Positions 1-9,393 of a stretch of DNA of 64,000 bases are shown here, in pieces. Positions within the stretch are counted from its first letter, which is position 1. Each line of letters opens with the position of its first letter. The notes under the pieces are model-generated. The model saw only the letters and a list, made by a program, of their open reading frames with translations, was not told the origin of the DNA and ran no database searches. Source of the stretch: Eubacteriales bacterium (lineage in GTDB: Bacteria; Bacillota; Clostridia; Lachnospirales; Lachnospiraceae); NCBI GenBank assembly GCA_030524715.1, contig JAUNGB010000009.1, positions 1 through 64,000 of the forward strand. Direction: 5' to 3'. The position numbers and the translations under genes are program-made.

Positions 1-63
1 GAAAACAGAATGGATTTTCCCGTCAACTGTCGTATTTATTCAGGTGCGCTTTTATTATAATTT

Positions 64-762
64 TTACAGATTTGAAGTTACAAGGTCCAGAAGCTTCTGA
101 TACTGCGGCGGCGAAATGCAGACCTTGCCCTTCACCGTACTGATAAAATCCTCTGATTTTAACGAGCGGATATGACGTTCGATGGTGCGTGGGCTGACGC
201 CAAGAAACGTGCCGATCGTTTCATGGGTTTCCTGAATTTTGACAGGGCCGCTGCCTGTAAGTGACAGGGAGGTGAACTCCATATTATAGCGGTCTATGAA
301 ATACTTTGCCAGATTGATTTTGGGAGCGCTTGTCTGGCAGTTGGCGGAAAAGTCGGCAGTATAGTGCAGGCGTGTTACCAGGTTTTTCAGGACAAAATTT
401 ACGAAACAGGGATAATTGCGCAGCCAGCTTCTGAAAGTGCTGTCATCCAGTTCAGCGACAATTACCGGGGTGCAGGACTTTACGGAAGCGATGTATCGCA
501 TACTGTTTAAAATGCTTTCGGAAACCCCGATCACATCCCCGAGCGTAAGCTTCAGAGTGATGTTTTCGGTACCGTTGTCCAGTTGGTTTATTACATCGCA
601 GATGCCGTCCAGAACAATAAAAACATGTTGATAGAGCTGGCCTTTCAGCGCCAGGGCTTCACCTGCTTCAAATTTTCGTATTACGAGTTTGTCCGTTTCC
701 GCTCTGGGGATTTCGGCAAGCCAGTTGTAAAGTCGGGAATAATATGTATTCAGATCCTGCAT
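64..762 (-). CDS. Crp/Fnr family transcriptional regulator
   Basis: A protein of 232 aa with the Crp/Fnr plan: an N-terminal cyclic-nucleotide-binding-like beta barrel (about residues 15-125) and a C-terminal winged helix with the recognition segment GVSPRTIERHIRSL. The start at 762 is chosen because AAAGGAGGC lies just upstream on the minus strand; the frame stays open to 918 but has no such site there. No cysteine cluster typical of FNR iron-sulfur sensing is seen, so the effector is unknown. It is divergent from the deoD remnant and may control it or the nucleoside genes beyond; that is inference from position. Confidence 0.85.
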   Translation of the reverse strand: MQDLNTYYSRLYNWLAEIPRAETDKLVIRKFEAGEALALKGQLYQHVFIVLDGICDVINQLDNGTENITLKLTLGDVIGVSESILNSMRYIASVKSCTPVIVAELDDSTFRSWLRNYPCFVNFVLKNLVTRLHYTADFSANCQTSAPKINLAKYFIDRYNMEFTSLSLTGSGPVKIQETHETIGTFLGVSPRTIERHIRSLKSEDFISTVKGKVCISPPQYQKLLDLVTSNL

Positions 763-801
763 GGCAAAAAGCCTCCTTTGATGAATATATATCTTCTCGC
801 A

Positions 802-826
802 CCGTTTATACCATAGATGTAAACGG
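802..826. promoter_or_regulatory. Candidate operator palindrome in the divergent regulator/deoD spacer
   Basis: The arms CCGTTTA (802-808) and TAAACGG (820-826) form a perfect inverted repeat with an 11-bp spacer. It sits between the divergent Crp/Fnr-type gene and deoD, a usual place for an autoregulatory site. Spacing and symmetry suit a dimeric regulator, but no binding evidence exists. Confidence 0.4.
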
Positions 827-889
827 CGGCTTCTTAACAAACAGTATACCATAAAAAACAGAGAAAGAAAGGCAAAAAGGTGATTGAAA

Positions 890-1507
890 ATGAGTTTAGT
901 AATTCCTACTCCACACATCGAAGCAAAAAAGGGAGATTTCGCAAAAACAGTTCTGATGCCGGGCGATCCGCTGCGTGCGAAATTTATCGCGGAAACCTAT
1001 CTGGATGAGGTGCGCTGCGTGAATCAGGTAAGGGGAATGTATGGCTTTACCGGAAAATATAAGGGAAAAGAAGTGTCAGTTATGGCAAGCGGTATGGGAA
1101 TGCCTTCTATGGGAATCTACTCCTATGAACTGTTCCATGGCTATGATGTGGAAAATATCATCCGCATCGGCACGGCCTGCTCCATGTCTGAGAAACTGAA
1201 TGTGAAGGATATTGTCATCGCTATGGGCGCATGCACAGATACTAATTTTGCAGGTCAGTTCCGCCTTCTGGGTAACTTTGCCCCAACCGCGTCCTACAGC
1301 CTGCTCCGCAAAGCGGTAGAGGAAGCGGAAAAGAGAGAAGGACTGCATTTTGAGGTGGGAAATGTATACTCCCATGATGCCTGGAGGTACTGGCGGCGAA
1401 AGCATGTGAGACAGGTATGGGGGCAAGGGTTTCCGCAAGCCATACAACAGCTATGCACTCTTACAATAATGCGTACTGCAGCAAGCTGTTTCAGGTACTT
1501 TCCATGA
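890..1507 (+). pseudogene. deoD: deoD-type purine nucleoside phosphorylase, 3'-truncated
   Basis: The start at 890 follows AAGGTGAT. The first ~160 residues match the hexameric DeoD family clearly (PTPHIEAKKGDFAKTVLMPG, VRGMYGFTGKYKG, MGMPSMGIYSYEL, GACTDTNFAGQF, GNVYS). After about position 1372 the similarity stops and the frame runs on with unrelated residues to a stop at 1507. The family is about 235 aa, so roughly the last third, including the segment that carries the catalytic aspartate, is missing. It probably makes no active enzyme. A complete PNP of the other, trimeric class lies at 7264, so purine nucleoside phosphorolysis need not be lost. Confidence 0.8.
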
Positions 1508-1530
1508 GTGGAATCAATATCATCACAAAA
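1378..1530 (+). pseudogene. Internal fragment of cytosine deaminase (codA-like)
   Basis: In a different frame from deoD, with a stop codon just upstream at 1375-1377, about 51 codons encode a segment very like the middle of E. coli CodA. It includes [19 protein letters not shown] and [13 protein letters not shown]; the CodA region holding a metal-ligand histidine carries the same [10 protein letters not shown] signature. Both ends of the deaminase gene are missing. It joins directly onto truncated deoD, so this is a deletion scar between two nucleobase-salvage genes. The match is from memory of the family. Confidence 0.65.
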
Positions 1531-1582
1531 AATTACAAGAAATTTTATGAAAAAGAACTAAAAACAGGTAAATATATACAAT

Positions 1583-1626
1583 CAAGGACATATGTCCTTG
1601 GGGAAAAATGGTGAAAAATATATAAT
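1583..1626 (+). promoter_or_regulatory. Promoter with palindromic operator for the second Crp/Fnr-type gene
   Basis: A -35 TTGGGG (1598-1603), a 17-bp spacer and a perfect -10 TATAAT (1621-1626) precede the gene at 1651. An 18-bp perfect palindrome, CAAGGACATATGTCCTTG (1583-1600), overlaps the -35 box. A symmetric site there fits binding by a dimeric Crp-type protein, possibly the gene product itself. Confidence 0.6.
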
Positions 1627-1650
1627 CTTTGACTAGAGGCGATAAATTCC

Positions 1651-2346
1651 ATGGAAAAAATGAAACTCTTACCAAAAAAAGAACAGGATTATATGAAACA
1701 GCTATTTAAAAACTGCACAAAAGAAATCAGAGAGAATATGTTTTACATCGAGGTTAAAAAAGGACAGAACTTCATTGCCGCGGGAGAAGAATGCAGGAAC
1801 ATTTTTATTATTCTCAGCGGGCGGACAAGAGGGATCGATATGCAGATCCAGGGGAAGGTTTATATGTTTAAAGAATTCGGTCCCGGAAGAATCCTCGGCG
1901 AATTTGAATGCCTGTCAGGAATCCCGAAGTACAGCATTACGGTTCAGGCTGTTACGGATTGTACGCTCTGCGTCATTCCGGCAGGTCTGTATTTGCGGTG
2001 GATGCGGAAGGATGGAGACGCGCTGTTTATGCGGACGCAGAAGCTTCTGCTTGAATTGACCTGGCAGACGATGGAGGACAGGAAATATATTCTTCTAAAC
2101 TGTAGTGACCGCCTGATTTTATATCTGATCGAACAGTATGAACGACGGCAGAGGCAGGAAATACTAGTAATGGAAAAGAGCAGGGAAGAGCTTGCAGATG
2201 TGACCGGATTTTGCGTAAAAACCATTAATCGTAATATAAAAACACTGCAGGATAAAGGTTTTCTTTCTGTTGTGGCAGGGAAGATAGCCGTTTCAAAAAG
2301 TCAGTATGAAATGATGCAGCAATATACAGAAGAAACGCTTTTTTGA
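1651..2346 (+). CDS. Crp/Fnr family transcriptional regulator
   Basis: A protein of 231 aa: N-terminal effector barrel (about residues 25-135, with FGPGRILGEFECLSG) and C-terminal winged helix (SREELADVTGFCVKTINRNIKTLQ). It differs clearly from the other Crp-type protein at 64-762. The ATG follows AGAGGCGAT. Just downstream are a family A repeat and then the nucleoside transport operon, so it is a candidate regulator of nucleoside salvage. Its own promoter carries a palindrome over the -35, which suggests autoregulation. Confidence 0.85.
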   Translation: MEKMKLLPKKEQDYMKQLFKNCTKEIRENMFYIEVKKGQNFIAAGEECRNIFIILSGRTRGIDMQIQGKVYMFKEFGPGRILGEFECLSGIPKYSITVQAVTDCTLCVIPAGLYLRWMRKDGDALFMRTQKLLLELTWQTMEDRKYILLNCSDRLILYLIEQYERRQRQEILVMEKSREELADVTGFCVKTINRNIKTLQDKGFLSVVAGKIAVSKSQYEMMQQYTEETLF

Positions 2347-2349
2347 ACG

Positions 2350-2415
2350 CACAAGGTCGCGCAGTAACCTGCGTTCATGAGCATGCAGCAAAGCGGAATG
2401 TGAATGTCCGTTTTA
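2350..2415. repeat. Family A interspersed repeat, copy 1
   Basis: The core reads CGCAG..CCTGCGTTCATGAGCATG.AGCAAAGCGGAATG and then a weakly symmetric arm. The same core recurs at 7122, 27098 and 57392, with partial or diverged copies at 33672 and 43795. All lie between genes. Confidence 0.75.
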
Positions 2416-2457
2416 GCGATTGCTGCGGATCATACCAGGGATTGTAAGGAGGTTGGC

Positions 2458-3507
2458 ATGAAGAAAAAATGTCTTGTAATGACAGCGTTGGCGGCAGCCG
2501 CGGCAGTTCTGGCAGCGGGCTGCGGCATTCCGCAGAAAGATACTACAAAGTTTAAAGTAGCGACCATTACCGATACGGGCGGCGTAAACGACCAGGCATT
2601 CAACCAGTTGGCATGGGAAGGCCTGCAGGAATTCGGGGAGGAAACCGGAGCCGAGGTCAGTTATCTTGAATCCAAGCAGGCATCGGATTATTTCACAAAT
2701 CTGGACCGGGCCACGGACGGCTTTAACGACCTGATCTGGGGAACCGGATTTGCCATGGCGGATTCTATAGTAACGGTAGCAAAAATGAACCCGGATATTT
2801 CCTTTGCCCTGATCGATAATGAGATCAAGGACGCGCCCTTTAACGTAACGTCCGTTACCTTCCGGGCGGCAGAACCCTCCTTCCTGGTGGGATATATTGC
2901 CGGAAAAACCACAGAGACTGATAAGGTAGGTTATGTAGGGGCAGTAAGAACGGAGACGAGCATGCAGTTTGAGTACGGATATGCGGCAGGAGTGGCTTAT
3001 GCCGCACAGGAACTTGGAAAAGAGATTCAGGTTTCCGTACAGTTAACAGAGAGCTATGCGGATGCGGCAAAGGCAAAAGCAGTGGCAGGTAAGATGTATT
3101 CCTCCGGCTGTGACGTGATCTTCCACGCGGCGGGCGGCGCAGGCTACGGGGTCATTGAGTCGGCTAAAGAATGGGGAAAATACGTGATCGGGGTAGATAA
3201 GGATCAGTCCTACCTGGCGCCGGACAATGTGCTGACCTCCGCCCTTAAAAATGTAAATGTGGCCATCGGAATCGTTTCAAAAATGGCAATGGACGGTGAA
3301 GAAATCGGCGGGAAGACTCTGGATTACGGCCTTGAGGAAGGTTGCGTGGGTATTCCGGAGGAAAACCCGAATCTGGACCCGCAGGTTCAGGAGGATACCA
3401 TGAAGCTGAAGGAGATTATTCAGAGCGGAGAGATCGTTCCTCCGGCAAATGAGGAAGAATATCAGAGCTTTATAAGCGAAAGGGGGCTTTATGATGGAAA
3501 GCAGTAA
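2458..3507 (+). CDS. BmpA/PnrA-type nucleoside-binding lipoprotein of an ABC transporter
   Basis: A protein of 349 aa. The N-terminus is a lipoprotein signal with the lipobox LAAGC (Cys22); the ATG at 2458 follows AAGGAGG and so is preferred over an in-frame start at 2404. The fold signature ITDTGGVNDQAFNQ is that of the BmpA/PnrA/NupN family, which binds purine nucleosides outside the cell. The gene overlaps the downstream ATPase by 17 bp and heads a complete importer followed by two salvage enzymes, which supports a nucleoside substrate. Confidence 0.9.
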   Translation: MKKKCLVMTALAAAAAVLAAGCGIPQKDTTKFKVATITDTGGVNDQAFNQLAWEGLQEFGEETGAEVSYLESKQASDYFTNLDRATDGFNDLIWGTGFAMADSIVTVAKMNPDISFALIDNEIKDAPFNVTSVTFRAAEPSFLVGYIAGKTTETDKVGYVGAVRTETSMQFEYGYAAGVAYAAQELGKEIQVSVQLTESYADAAKAKAVAGKMYSSGCDVIFHAAGGAGYGVIESAKEWGKYVIGVDKDQSYLAPDNVLTSALKNVNVAIGIVSKMAMDGEEIGGKTLDYGLEEGCVGIPEENPNLDPQVQEDTMKLKEIIQSGEIVPPANEEEYQSFISERGLYDGKQ

Positions 3508-5026
3508 GGATTATGCAGTACAGATGCGGGATATCACCATCCATTTCGGCTCTCACTGCGCATTAAATAAAGTAAAACTTGATGTAAAAAAAGGTTCCGT
3601 CCATGCGATCCTGGGAGAAAACGGAGCAGGAAAAACGACTCTGATGAACATCCTTTACGGCCTGTACCAGAAGGATTCAGGAGAAATTTATCTGAACGGC
3701 CAGAAGCAGGAGATCAAGAATCCAAGCGCTGCCATTGCGAAAGGAATCGGCATGGTACATCAGCACTTTATGCTGGTGGAGAATTTTACGGTAACACAGA
3801 ATATTATTCTGGGAAGCGAAACCGTAAAGGGCTTCGGGATTCTGGATATGCAGCGCGCTAAAAAAGAAGTGGAAGATATTGTGGAGAAATACGGGCTTCA
3901 GGTGGATCCGGACGCGGTGATCTCCGATATTTCCGTGGGTATGCAGCAGAGGGTTGAAATCCTTAAGGCGCTGTACAGAGGCGCGGAAATCCTTATTCTG
4001 GACGAGCCGACGGCAGTTCTGACGCCCCAGGAAATCGATGAGCTGATCCACATTATGAAGAAGCTCATTTCCGACGGAAAAACCATCATCATTATCACCC
4101 ATAAACTGAAGGAAATCAAGAAATCCGCAGACTACTGCACGATCATCCGCAGGGGCGAGTATATTGATACGGTTGCGGTACATGACGTCAGCCAGGAAGA
4201 ACTGGCAGCTATGATGGTAGGGCGTAAGGTACGTCTGGAAGTGGAAAAATCTCCTGCAAAATTCGGGGACGTTGTGTTTGAAGTATCCAAGGTCTGTGCA
4301 AAGGATGACAGAGGCGTCGGCGCCCTGAATAATCTGTCTTTTAAAGTAAGGAAAGGGGAAATCTTCGGTATTGCCGGGGTAGACGGAAACGGGCAGAAGG
4401 AGCTGGTGGAGGTCATCACCAATCTTCGCCGTGTGGAAAGCGGAACCATTAAGATCCACGGGAAAGAAATTCAGAATACCACCACCAGAAATACCATGGA
4501 TTCCAAAATCTCCACGATCCATGAGGACAGGCACAGAAGAGGGATCATCCCGGATTTTACAGTTGCGGACAATGTGGTCCTTGACAATTTCCGCAGCAGC
4601 GCATTTTCAAAACATGGGATTCTGGACCAGAAGGCCATCGGCGAGGCGGCTGAGGTGCTGCTGAAGGAATATGACGTAAGGCCGGACGGATGCAAGGATC
4701 TTTTGATCAGAGGACTGTCAGGGGGAAACCAGCAGAAGGTAATCATCGGCAGGGAAATTTCAAATAATCCGGATCTTCTGATCGCGGTGCAGCCCACACG
4801 GGGACTGGATGTGGGAGCAATCGAATATGTGCATAAGACACTGATCAGAGAGCGTGATAAAGGAAAGGCGATTCTTCTGATTTCGCTGGAATTGGACGAA
4901 ATCCTCGGGGTTGCGGATTCTATCGGAGTTATTTACGACGGTTCCATTAATGTTGTGCTGGACAGAAGCGAAGCAAACGAAAAGAATATCGGGCTTTTGA
5001 TGGCGGGAGGTACCTTACATGAATAA
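3491..5026 (+). CDS. Nucleoside ABC importer ATPase, tandem nucleotide-binding domains
   Basis: A protein of 511 aa with two ABC domains, as in NupO/RbsA-type ATPases. The first has Walker A GENGAGKTT, an ISVGMQQRVEIL signature and Walker B ILILDEPTAVLT. The second has a relaxed Walker A (GVDGNGQKE), a canonical LSGGNQQKV signature and LIAVQPTRGLD in place of a normal Walker B, an asymmetry common in this group. ATG at 3491 or 3494 after AGGGGG. The gene overlaps both neighbours, so it is probably translationally coupled. Confidence 0.92.
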   Translation: MMESSKDYAVQMRDITIHFGSHCALNKVKLDVKKGSVHAILGENGAGKTTLMNILYGLYQKDSGEIYLNGQKQEIKNPSAAIAKGIGMVHQHFMLVENFTVTQNIILGSETVKGFGILDMQRAKKEVEDIVEKYGLQVDPDAVISDISVGMQQRVEILKALYRGAEILILDEPTAVLTPQEIDELIHIMKKLISDGKTIIIITHKLKEIKKSADYCTIIRRGEYIDTVAVHDVSQEELAAMMVGRKVRLEVEKSPAKFGDVVFEVSKVCAKDDRGVGALNNLSFKVRKGEIFGIAGVDGNGQKELVEVITNLRRVESGTIKIHGKEIQNTTTRNTMDSKISTIHEDRHRRGIIPDFTVADNVVLDNFRSSAFSKHGILDQKAIGEAAEVLLKEYDVRPDGCKDLLIRGLSGGNQQKVIIGREISNNPDLLIAVQPTRGLDVGAIEYVHKTLIRERDKGKAILLISLELDEILGVADSIGVIYDGSINVVLDRSEANEKNIGLLMAGGTLHE

Positions 5027-6143
5027 GACAATAGAGAAAATTTTGAGAAAGCCTATTACGGCTACGGTTGTATCGATCCTTTTTGGCTTTATTGTAGCCG
5101 CTTTGATCCTGGCGGCGGCAGGGTATAATCCTTTTTCGGCTTTTGCGTCACTGCTCCGGGGAACTCTGGGACGGCCCAAGTACATTGCCAATGTGCTGAT
5201 AAAGGGAACGCCGATCATCATTACCGGCCTTAGTATTGCTTTTGCATATAAAATGGGCCTGTTTAACATCGGGGCGGAAGGACAGTATGTGGTAGGCTCC
5301 ATCGCGGCTACGGTTGTGGGTATTATCTGCGATCTTCCGCCGGTGCTTGAGATTCCGCTGATTCTTCTGGCGGGAGCCGCGGCAGGCGCTCTTTACGGGG
5401 GAATTGCAGGTTATCTGAAGGCCAGATTCGGTATCAATGAGGTTATTACGACTATTATGCTGAACTGGATCGCTCTGTACTTATGCAACTTTATTTCTCA
5501 GATACCGCCGTTCTTTAAATCAGGAACCACCGGTACCTATGCCATTCATGAATCAGGCTATACAGTGCTGCTGTCAAAATGGAAAACATCTGAGGCCGCG
5601 GCGGAGTTTATGGCGGAACATCCGCTGATCGGAGATATGATGAGAACGGACTTTAATATTGGGATTTTTATCGCCGTAATTCTGGCTTTTGTGATTTCCT
5701 TTTTCCTGTTCCGTACTGCGAAAGGGTATGAGCTGAGGGCGGTAGGATTTAACAAGGACGCCGCGGAATTTGCGGGGATTTCCGTAAAGAAAAATATCAT
5801 CCACACTATGCTGATCGCAGGCGCTCTTTCCGGGCTTGCCGCAGCTCTTAATATTACGGGAATCAATCCTCACAATATTTCCCATCTTGCCATGTTTGAG
5901 CAGAATGGTATGAACGGAATCGCGGTGGCGTTTATTGCGGGAGGCTCTCCCATCGGATGTATCTTCTCCGGACTGCTTTTCGGCGGATTATTATACGGGG
6001 GACAATCCATTCAGTATGATATCGGGGCTCCGTCAGAAATCATTAATATTATGATCGGAACTATCGTATTTTTTGTAGCGCTGACAAAGATTTTGCCGAC
6101 ACTGGCAGATCGCTTTGCAAAGAGAGGTGGAAGCAATGCTTAA
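5019..6143 (+). CDS. Nucleoside ABC transporter permease, first subunit
   Basis: A protein of 374 aa with about eight to nine hydrophobic segments and the BPD_transp_2 motifs FNIGAEGQYVVGSIAA and FGINEVITTIMLNWIALYL. This is the NupP/YufP-like subunit that pairs with the next gene in a heterodimeric pore. It starts at 5019 inside the ATPase stop region (8-bp overlap) after GGGAGGT and overlaps the next permease by 8 bp. Confidence 0.9.
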   Translation: MNKTIEKILRKPITATVVSILFGFIVAALILAAAGYNPFSAFASLLRGTLGRPKYIANVLIKGTPIIITGLSIAFAYKMGLFNIGAEGQYVVGSIAATVVGIICDLPPVLEIPLILLAGAAAGALYGGIAGYLKARFGINEVITTIMLNWIALYLCNFISQIPPFFKSGTTGTYAIHESGYTVLLSKWKTSEAAAEFMAEHPLIGDMMRTDFNIGIFIAVILAFVISFFLFRTAKGYELRAVGFNKDAAEFAGISVKKNIIHTMLIAGALSGLAAALNITGINPHNISHLAMFEQNGMNGIAVAFIAGGSPIGCIFSGLLFGGLLYGGQSIQYDIGAPSEIINIMIGTIVFFVALTKILPTLADRFAKRGGSNA

Positions 6144-7053
6144 TACATTATCATTATTGATCGGAATCACTCTGATGTATTCCACACCGTTTGTGTTCGG
6201 AGCCCTGGGCGGCGTAATATCCGAGCGGTCAGGGGTCATGAACATCGGAATCGAAGGTATGATGACAGTGGGTGCGTTTACCGGCGCGACGGTGGGGTAT
6301 TATACAGGCAGCCCGCTGGCCGGCGTACTCTGCGCAGCGGCGGCCGGAGGCGTAATGGCGGCGCTCCACGCGGTGGCGGCGATTACCTTTAAGGCGGACC
6401 AGACGATTTCCGGCTGCGCCATAAATCTTCTGGGACCCGGCCTGGCGCTGTTCTTATGCCGTCTTGCCTTTGACGGAGCGACCATGTCTATGCCTGTAGA
6501 AAATAAAATCCCGAAAATTTTCGGCAGCAACATGACGGGAGTTATGGCAAATCTGAATGTAAGCGTGATCACAGTGCTCGCACTTGTTGCCGCGGTTCTT
6601 ATGTGGTTTGTTCTGTATAAAACAAAATGGGGGCTGCGTATCTGTGCCGTTGGCGAACAGCCGGCAGCAGCCGATACTTTAGGAATCAATGTATATAAAA
6701 CCCGGTATGTCTGCGTGATCATTTCAGGAATGCTGGCCGGAATTGCCGGGGCATCGATCACAGTGGATATCGTGGCACAGTTCACGCCGACTGCTGTAGC
6801 GGGACAGGGATTTATCGCGCTTGCCGCCGTTATTTTCGGTAAATGGAAGCCCATCGGTACCTACTGCGCCTGCCTGATCTTCGGACTTGCACAGGCTCTG
6901 ACGGTCGTTCTGGGAGGCGGTGCCATTGCGATCCCATCTGCGTTACTGGCAATGCTGCCTTACGTACTGACCATTGTGATCCTGATCCTGTTCGTAGGAA
7001 AATCAGTGGCGCCGAAGGCAAACGGTATTGCATATGAAAAAGGAAAACGATAA
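6136..7053 (+). CDS. Nucleoside ABC transporter permease, second subunit
   Basis: A protein of 305 aa of the same permease superfamily as its neighbour but of the NupQ/YufQ type. Visible motifs are SERSGVMNIGIEGMMTVGAF and IFGKWKPIGTYCACLIFG. The start at 6136 (after AGAGGTGG) is preferred over 6115 and gives an 8-bp overlap with the upstream gene. Last gene of the transporter block; about 210 bp then separates it from punA. Confidence 0.9.
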   Translation: MLNTLSLLIGITLMYSTPFVFGALGGVISERSGVMNIGIEGMMTVGAFTGATVGYYTGSPLAGVLCAAAAGGVMAALHAVAAITFKADQTISGCAINLLGPGLALFLCRLAFDGATMSMPVENKIPKIFGSNMTGVMANLNVSVITVLALVAAVLMWFVLYKTKWGLRICAVGEQPAAADTLGINVYKTRYVCVIISGMLAGIAGASITVDIVAQFTPTAVAGQGFIALAAVIFGKWKPIGTYCACLIFGLAQALTVVLGGGAIAIPSALLAMLPYVLTIVILILFVGKSVAPKANGIAYEKGKR

Positions 7054-7121
7054 AATAAAAAGAAAAATGAAATAAAGAAAAGAATAAACATAGAAAGAAA
7101 GCTGTTTGAAAAGAAGGAAAT

Positions 7122-7190
7122 ACAAGTCGCGCGGCGGCCTGCGTTCATGAGCATGAAGTAAAGCAGAATGCGGACGAACGCTTTATAAAA
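7122..7190. repeat. Family A interspersed repeat, copy 2
   Basis: Core GCCTGCGTTCATGAGCATG followed by AAGTAAAGCAGAATG and an arm ending GAACG that can pair with CGTTC, then a T-rich CTTTAT. It lies between the nucleoside permease and punA and might act as a partial terminator. Confidence 0.7.
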
Positions 7191-7208
7191 GATATACAAA
7201 GGAAACCA

Positions 7209-7251
7209 ATAAAAAGTGGTAAAAGAAAATTATAAAAAGTGGTAAAAGAAA
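7209..7251 (+). repeat. Tandem 20-bp duplication upstream of punA
   Basis: The unit ATAAAAAGTGGTAAAAGAAA occurs at 7209-7228 and again at 7232-7251, identical, with period 23. The second copy runs into the AAAGGAAG ribosome site of punA, so each unit can present a near ribosome-site sequence. Confidence 0.8.
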
Positions 7252-7263
7252 GGAAGTAAAAAT

Positions 7264-8085
7264 ATGTTTTATGATAAGGTAAAAGAATCTGCGGATTATA
7301 TTAAAGGGAAGATCAGCGAGCTGCCGTCTGTGGGAGTAATCCTGGGCAGCGGTCTGGGCGGCCTGGTAGATATCATGGAGGAAAAAACAGTGATCCCGTA
7401 TAAAGAGATCCCCAATTTCCCACAGTCCCACGTAGCGGGACATGCAGGCAACCTGGTGATCGGAAGAATCGGAAACGTAATTGCAGCGGCTATGCAGGGA
7501 AGATTCCATTTCTACGAAGGGTTTGAAATGAAAGAGGTAACGTATCCCATTTATGTGATGAAAATGCTGGGAATTGAAAGCCTGATCGTGACAAATGCCT
7601 GCGGCGGCATTAACGCATCCTTTGTTCCGGGCGACCTGATGATCCTCACAGATTACATCAACATGCTTGGAATCAACCCGTTGATCGGACCAAATGACGA
7701 GCGTTTCGGCGTCCGTTTCCCGGATATGTCCGAGGCATATTCCCATGAGCTGACCGAGAAAGCGGAGCATATTGCGGAAGAGCTGGGAATAGCTTATAAA
7801 AAGGGCGTTTATGCGATCTTCTCCGGCCCGTGCTATGAAACGGCAGCGGAAATCCGTGCATATGAAAGACTGGGCGCAGACGCCATCGGCATGTCCACCG
7901 TGCCGGAAACCATCGTGGCAAATTATCTTGGGATGAAGGTGCTTGGAATCGCCTGCATTACAAATATGGCCACCGGAATCGCGAAGGAAAAGCATACCCA
8001 TGAGGAGGTTGTCCGTATTGCGAACGAAAGCAGCGAAAAGCTGTGTAACTGGGTTAAGAAGATCATGACTGACTGGCAGGAGTAA
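7264..8085 (+). CDS. punA: Purine nucleoside phosphorylase, trimeric class
   Basis: A protein of 273 aa, the usual length for trimeric PNP. It cleaves inosine and guanosine with phosphate to base and ribose-1-phosphate. Visible motifs are [34 protein letters not shown] and GMSTVPE (phosphate and nucleoside sites). It is 5 bp upstream of deoB, so the product feeds straight to phosphopentomutase, and it is preceded by the nucleoside importer. Confidence 0.93.
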   Translation: MFYDKVKESADYIKGKISELPSVGVILGSGLGGLVDIMEEKTVIPYKEIPNFPQSHVAGHAGNLVIGRIGNVIAAAMQGRFHFYEGFEMKEVTYPIYVMKMLGIESLIVTNACGGINASFVPGDLMILTDYINMLGINPLIGPNDERFGVRFPDMSEAYSHELTEKAEHIAEELGIAYKKGVYAIFSGPCYETAAEIRAYERLGADAIGMSTVPETIVANYLGMKVLGIACITNMATGIAKEKHTHEEVVRIANESSEKLCNWVKKIMTDWQE

Positions 8086-8090
8086 GAACT

Positions 8091-9281
8091 ATGAAGAAAT
8101 ATAAGAGAGTGTTTTTGATCGTAATGGATTCCCTTGGTGTTGGAGCGCTTCCCGATGCGGCTGATTACGGAGACGCCGGAACAGATACCCTGGGGCATAT
8201 ATCGGAATCTGTAAAAGAATTTCATATCCCGAACCTGCAAAAGCTTGGGATGGCAAATCTTCATCCTCTTGTGCAGGTGGATCCTGTGGACAGCCCGAAA
8301 GGATATTTTACCAGATTAAAAGAGGCAAGCTCCGGAAAGGATACCATGACAGGACACTGGGAGATGATGGGGCTTCATATTACGAAACCTTTCAAGACAT
8401 TTACGGAGAATGGATTTCCCAAAGAGCTTCTGGATGAGCTTTCCGCAAGAACCGGCCGCGTGATTATCGGAAATAAGAGCGCCAGCGGCACGGAGATCCT
8501 GGAAGAGCTTGCGGAGGAAGAAATTGCCACAGGACATATGATCGTATATACCTCCGCGGACTCTGTTCTCCAGATCTGCGGAAACGAAGAAACCTTTGGT
8601 CTGGATGAATTGTACCGCTGCTGTGAGATCGCAAGAGAAATCACCATGAAGGATGAGTGGAAGGTCGGCCGTGTAATTGCAAGACCTTATATCGGAAAGA
8701 AAAAGGGTGAATTTAAGCGGACAAGCAACCGTCATGATTATGCGCTGAAGCCATACGGACAGACGGCGTTGAACGCTTTAAAGGATGCCGGGCTGGATGT
8801 GATCTCTGTTGGTAAGATCTTTGATATTTTTGACGGAGAGGGCCTTACGGAATCCAACAAATCCAAAAGCTCCGTACACGGCATGGAGCAGACCATTGAA
8901 ATTGCAAAGAGGGATTTTACAGGGCTTTGTTTTGTAAATCTGGTTGATTTTGACGCTCTTTGGGGGCATCGTCGCGACCCGCAGGGCTATGCGCAGGAAA
9001 TTGAAAAATTTGACGTGAAATTAGGCGGGCTTCTTGAGCTTTTGCAGAAGGACGACCTTCTGATTATCACAGCCGATCATGGAAATGACCCCACCCATAC
9101 AGGAACGGATCATACACGTGAGCACGTGCCGTTTATCGCATATTCTCCGTCAATGGAGGGCAGCGGTAAGCTGGAGGGAATGGAAACCTTTGCAGTGATC
9201 GGAGCGACGATCGCGGACAATTTTGAGGTTCCAATGCCGGAAGGAACCATCGGATACTCCATTCTTAAAAAAATAGTTTAA
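8091..9281 (+). CDS. deoB: Phosphopentomutase
   Basis: A protein of 396 aa of the alkaline phosphatase superfamily. It interconverts (deoxy)ribose-1-phosphate and the 5-phosphate. The metal and phosphate motifs are visible: [12 protein letters not shown] near the N-terminus, the GTDTLGH threonine region and [18 protein letters not shown] near the C-terminus. It is the last gene of the nucleoside salvage cluster. Its last codons and terminator are duplicated 12,480 bp downstream, at the far edge of the agr island. Confidence 0.95.
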   Translation: MKKYKRVFLIVMDSLGVGALPDAADYGDAGTDTLGHISESVKEFHIPNLQKLGMANLHPLVQVDPVDSPKGYFTRLKEASSGKDTMTGHWEMMGLHITKPFKTFTENGFPKELLDELSARTGRVIIGNKSASGTEILEELAEEEIATGHMIVYTSADSVLQICGNEETFGLDELYRCCEIAREITMKDEWKVGRVIARPYIGKKKGEFKRTSNRHDYALKPYGQTALNALKDAGLDVISVGKIFDIFDGEGLTESNKSKSSVHGMEQTIEIAKRDFTGLCFVNLVDFDALWGHRRDPQGYAQEIEKFDVKLGGLLELLQKDDLLIITADHGNDPTHTGTDHTREHVPFIAYSPSMEGSGKLEGMETFAVIGATIADNFEVPMPEGTIGYSILKKIV

Positions 9282-9361
9282 CGGCGAAAGATTGGCGGAA
9301 TTAATTGATGCAGCCCTGGCGGTAGCCAGGGCTGCGTGCCTTTTCTATTTTCTTTTATATT
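9268..9361. repeat. Left 94-bp direct repeat flanking the agr island
   Basis: This segment contains the end of deoB (codons for KKIV and the stop), the hairpin terminator and, on the minus strand, a YKRK-stop end like that of the ATPase gene at 21825. A copy with four base differences lies at 21748-21841. All four differences are transitions and the right copy has A or T at each. Confidence 0.9.
9310..9346 (+). terminator. Rho-independent terminator after deoB
   Basis: Arms GCAGCCCTGGC (9310-9320) and GCCAGGGCTGC (9325-9335) form a perfect 11-bp stem with loop GGTA, followed by a T-rich tract. It can also serve as the end of a convergent transcript. Confidence 0.9.
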
Positions 9362-9393
9362 ATAATGAATTTTTCTGATTATGCAATTAGTGC

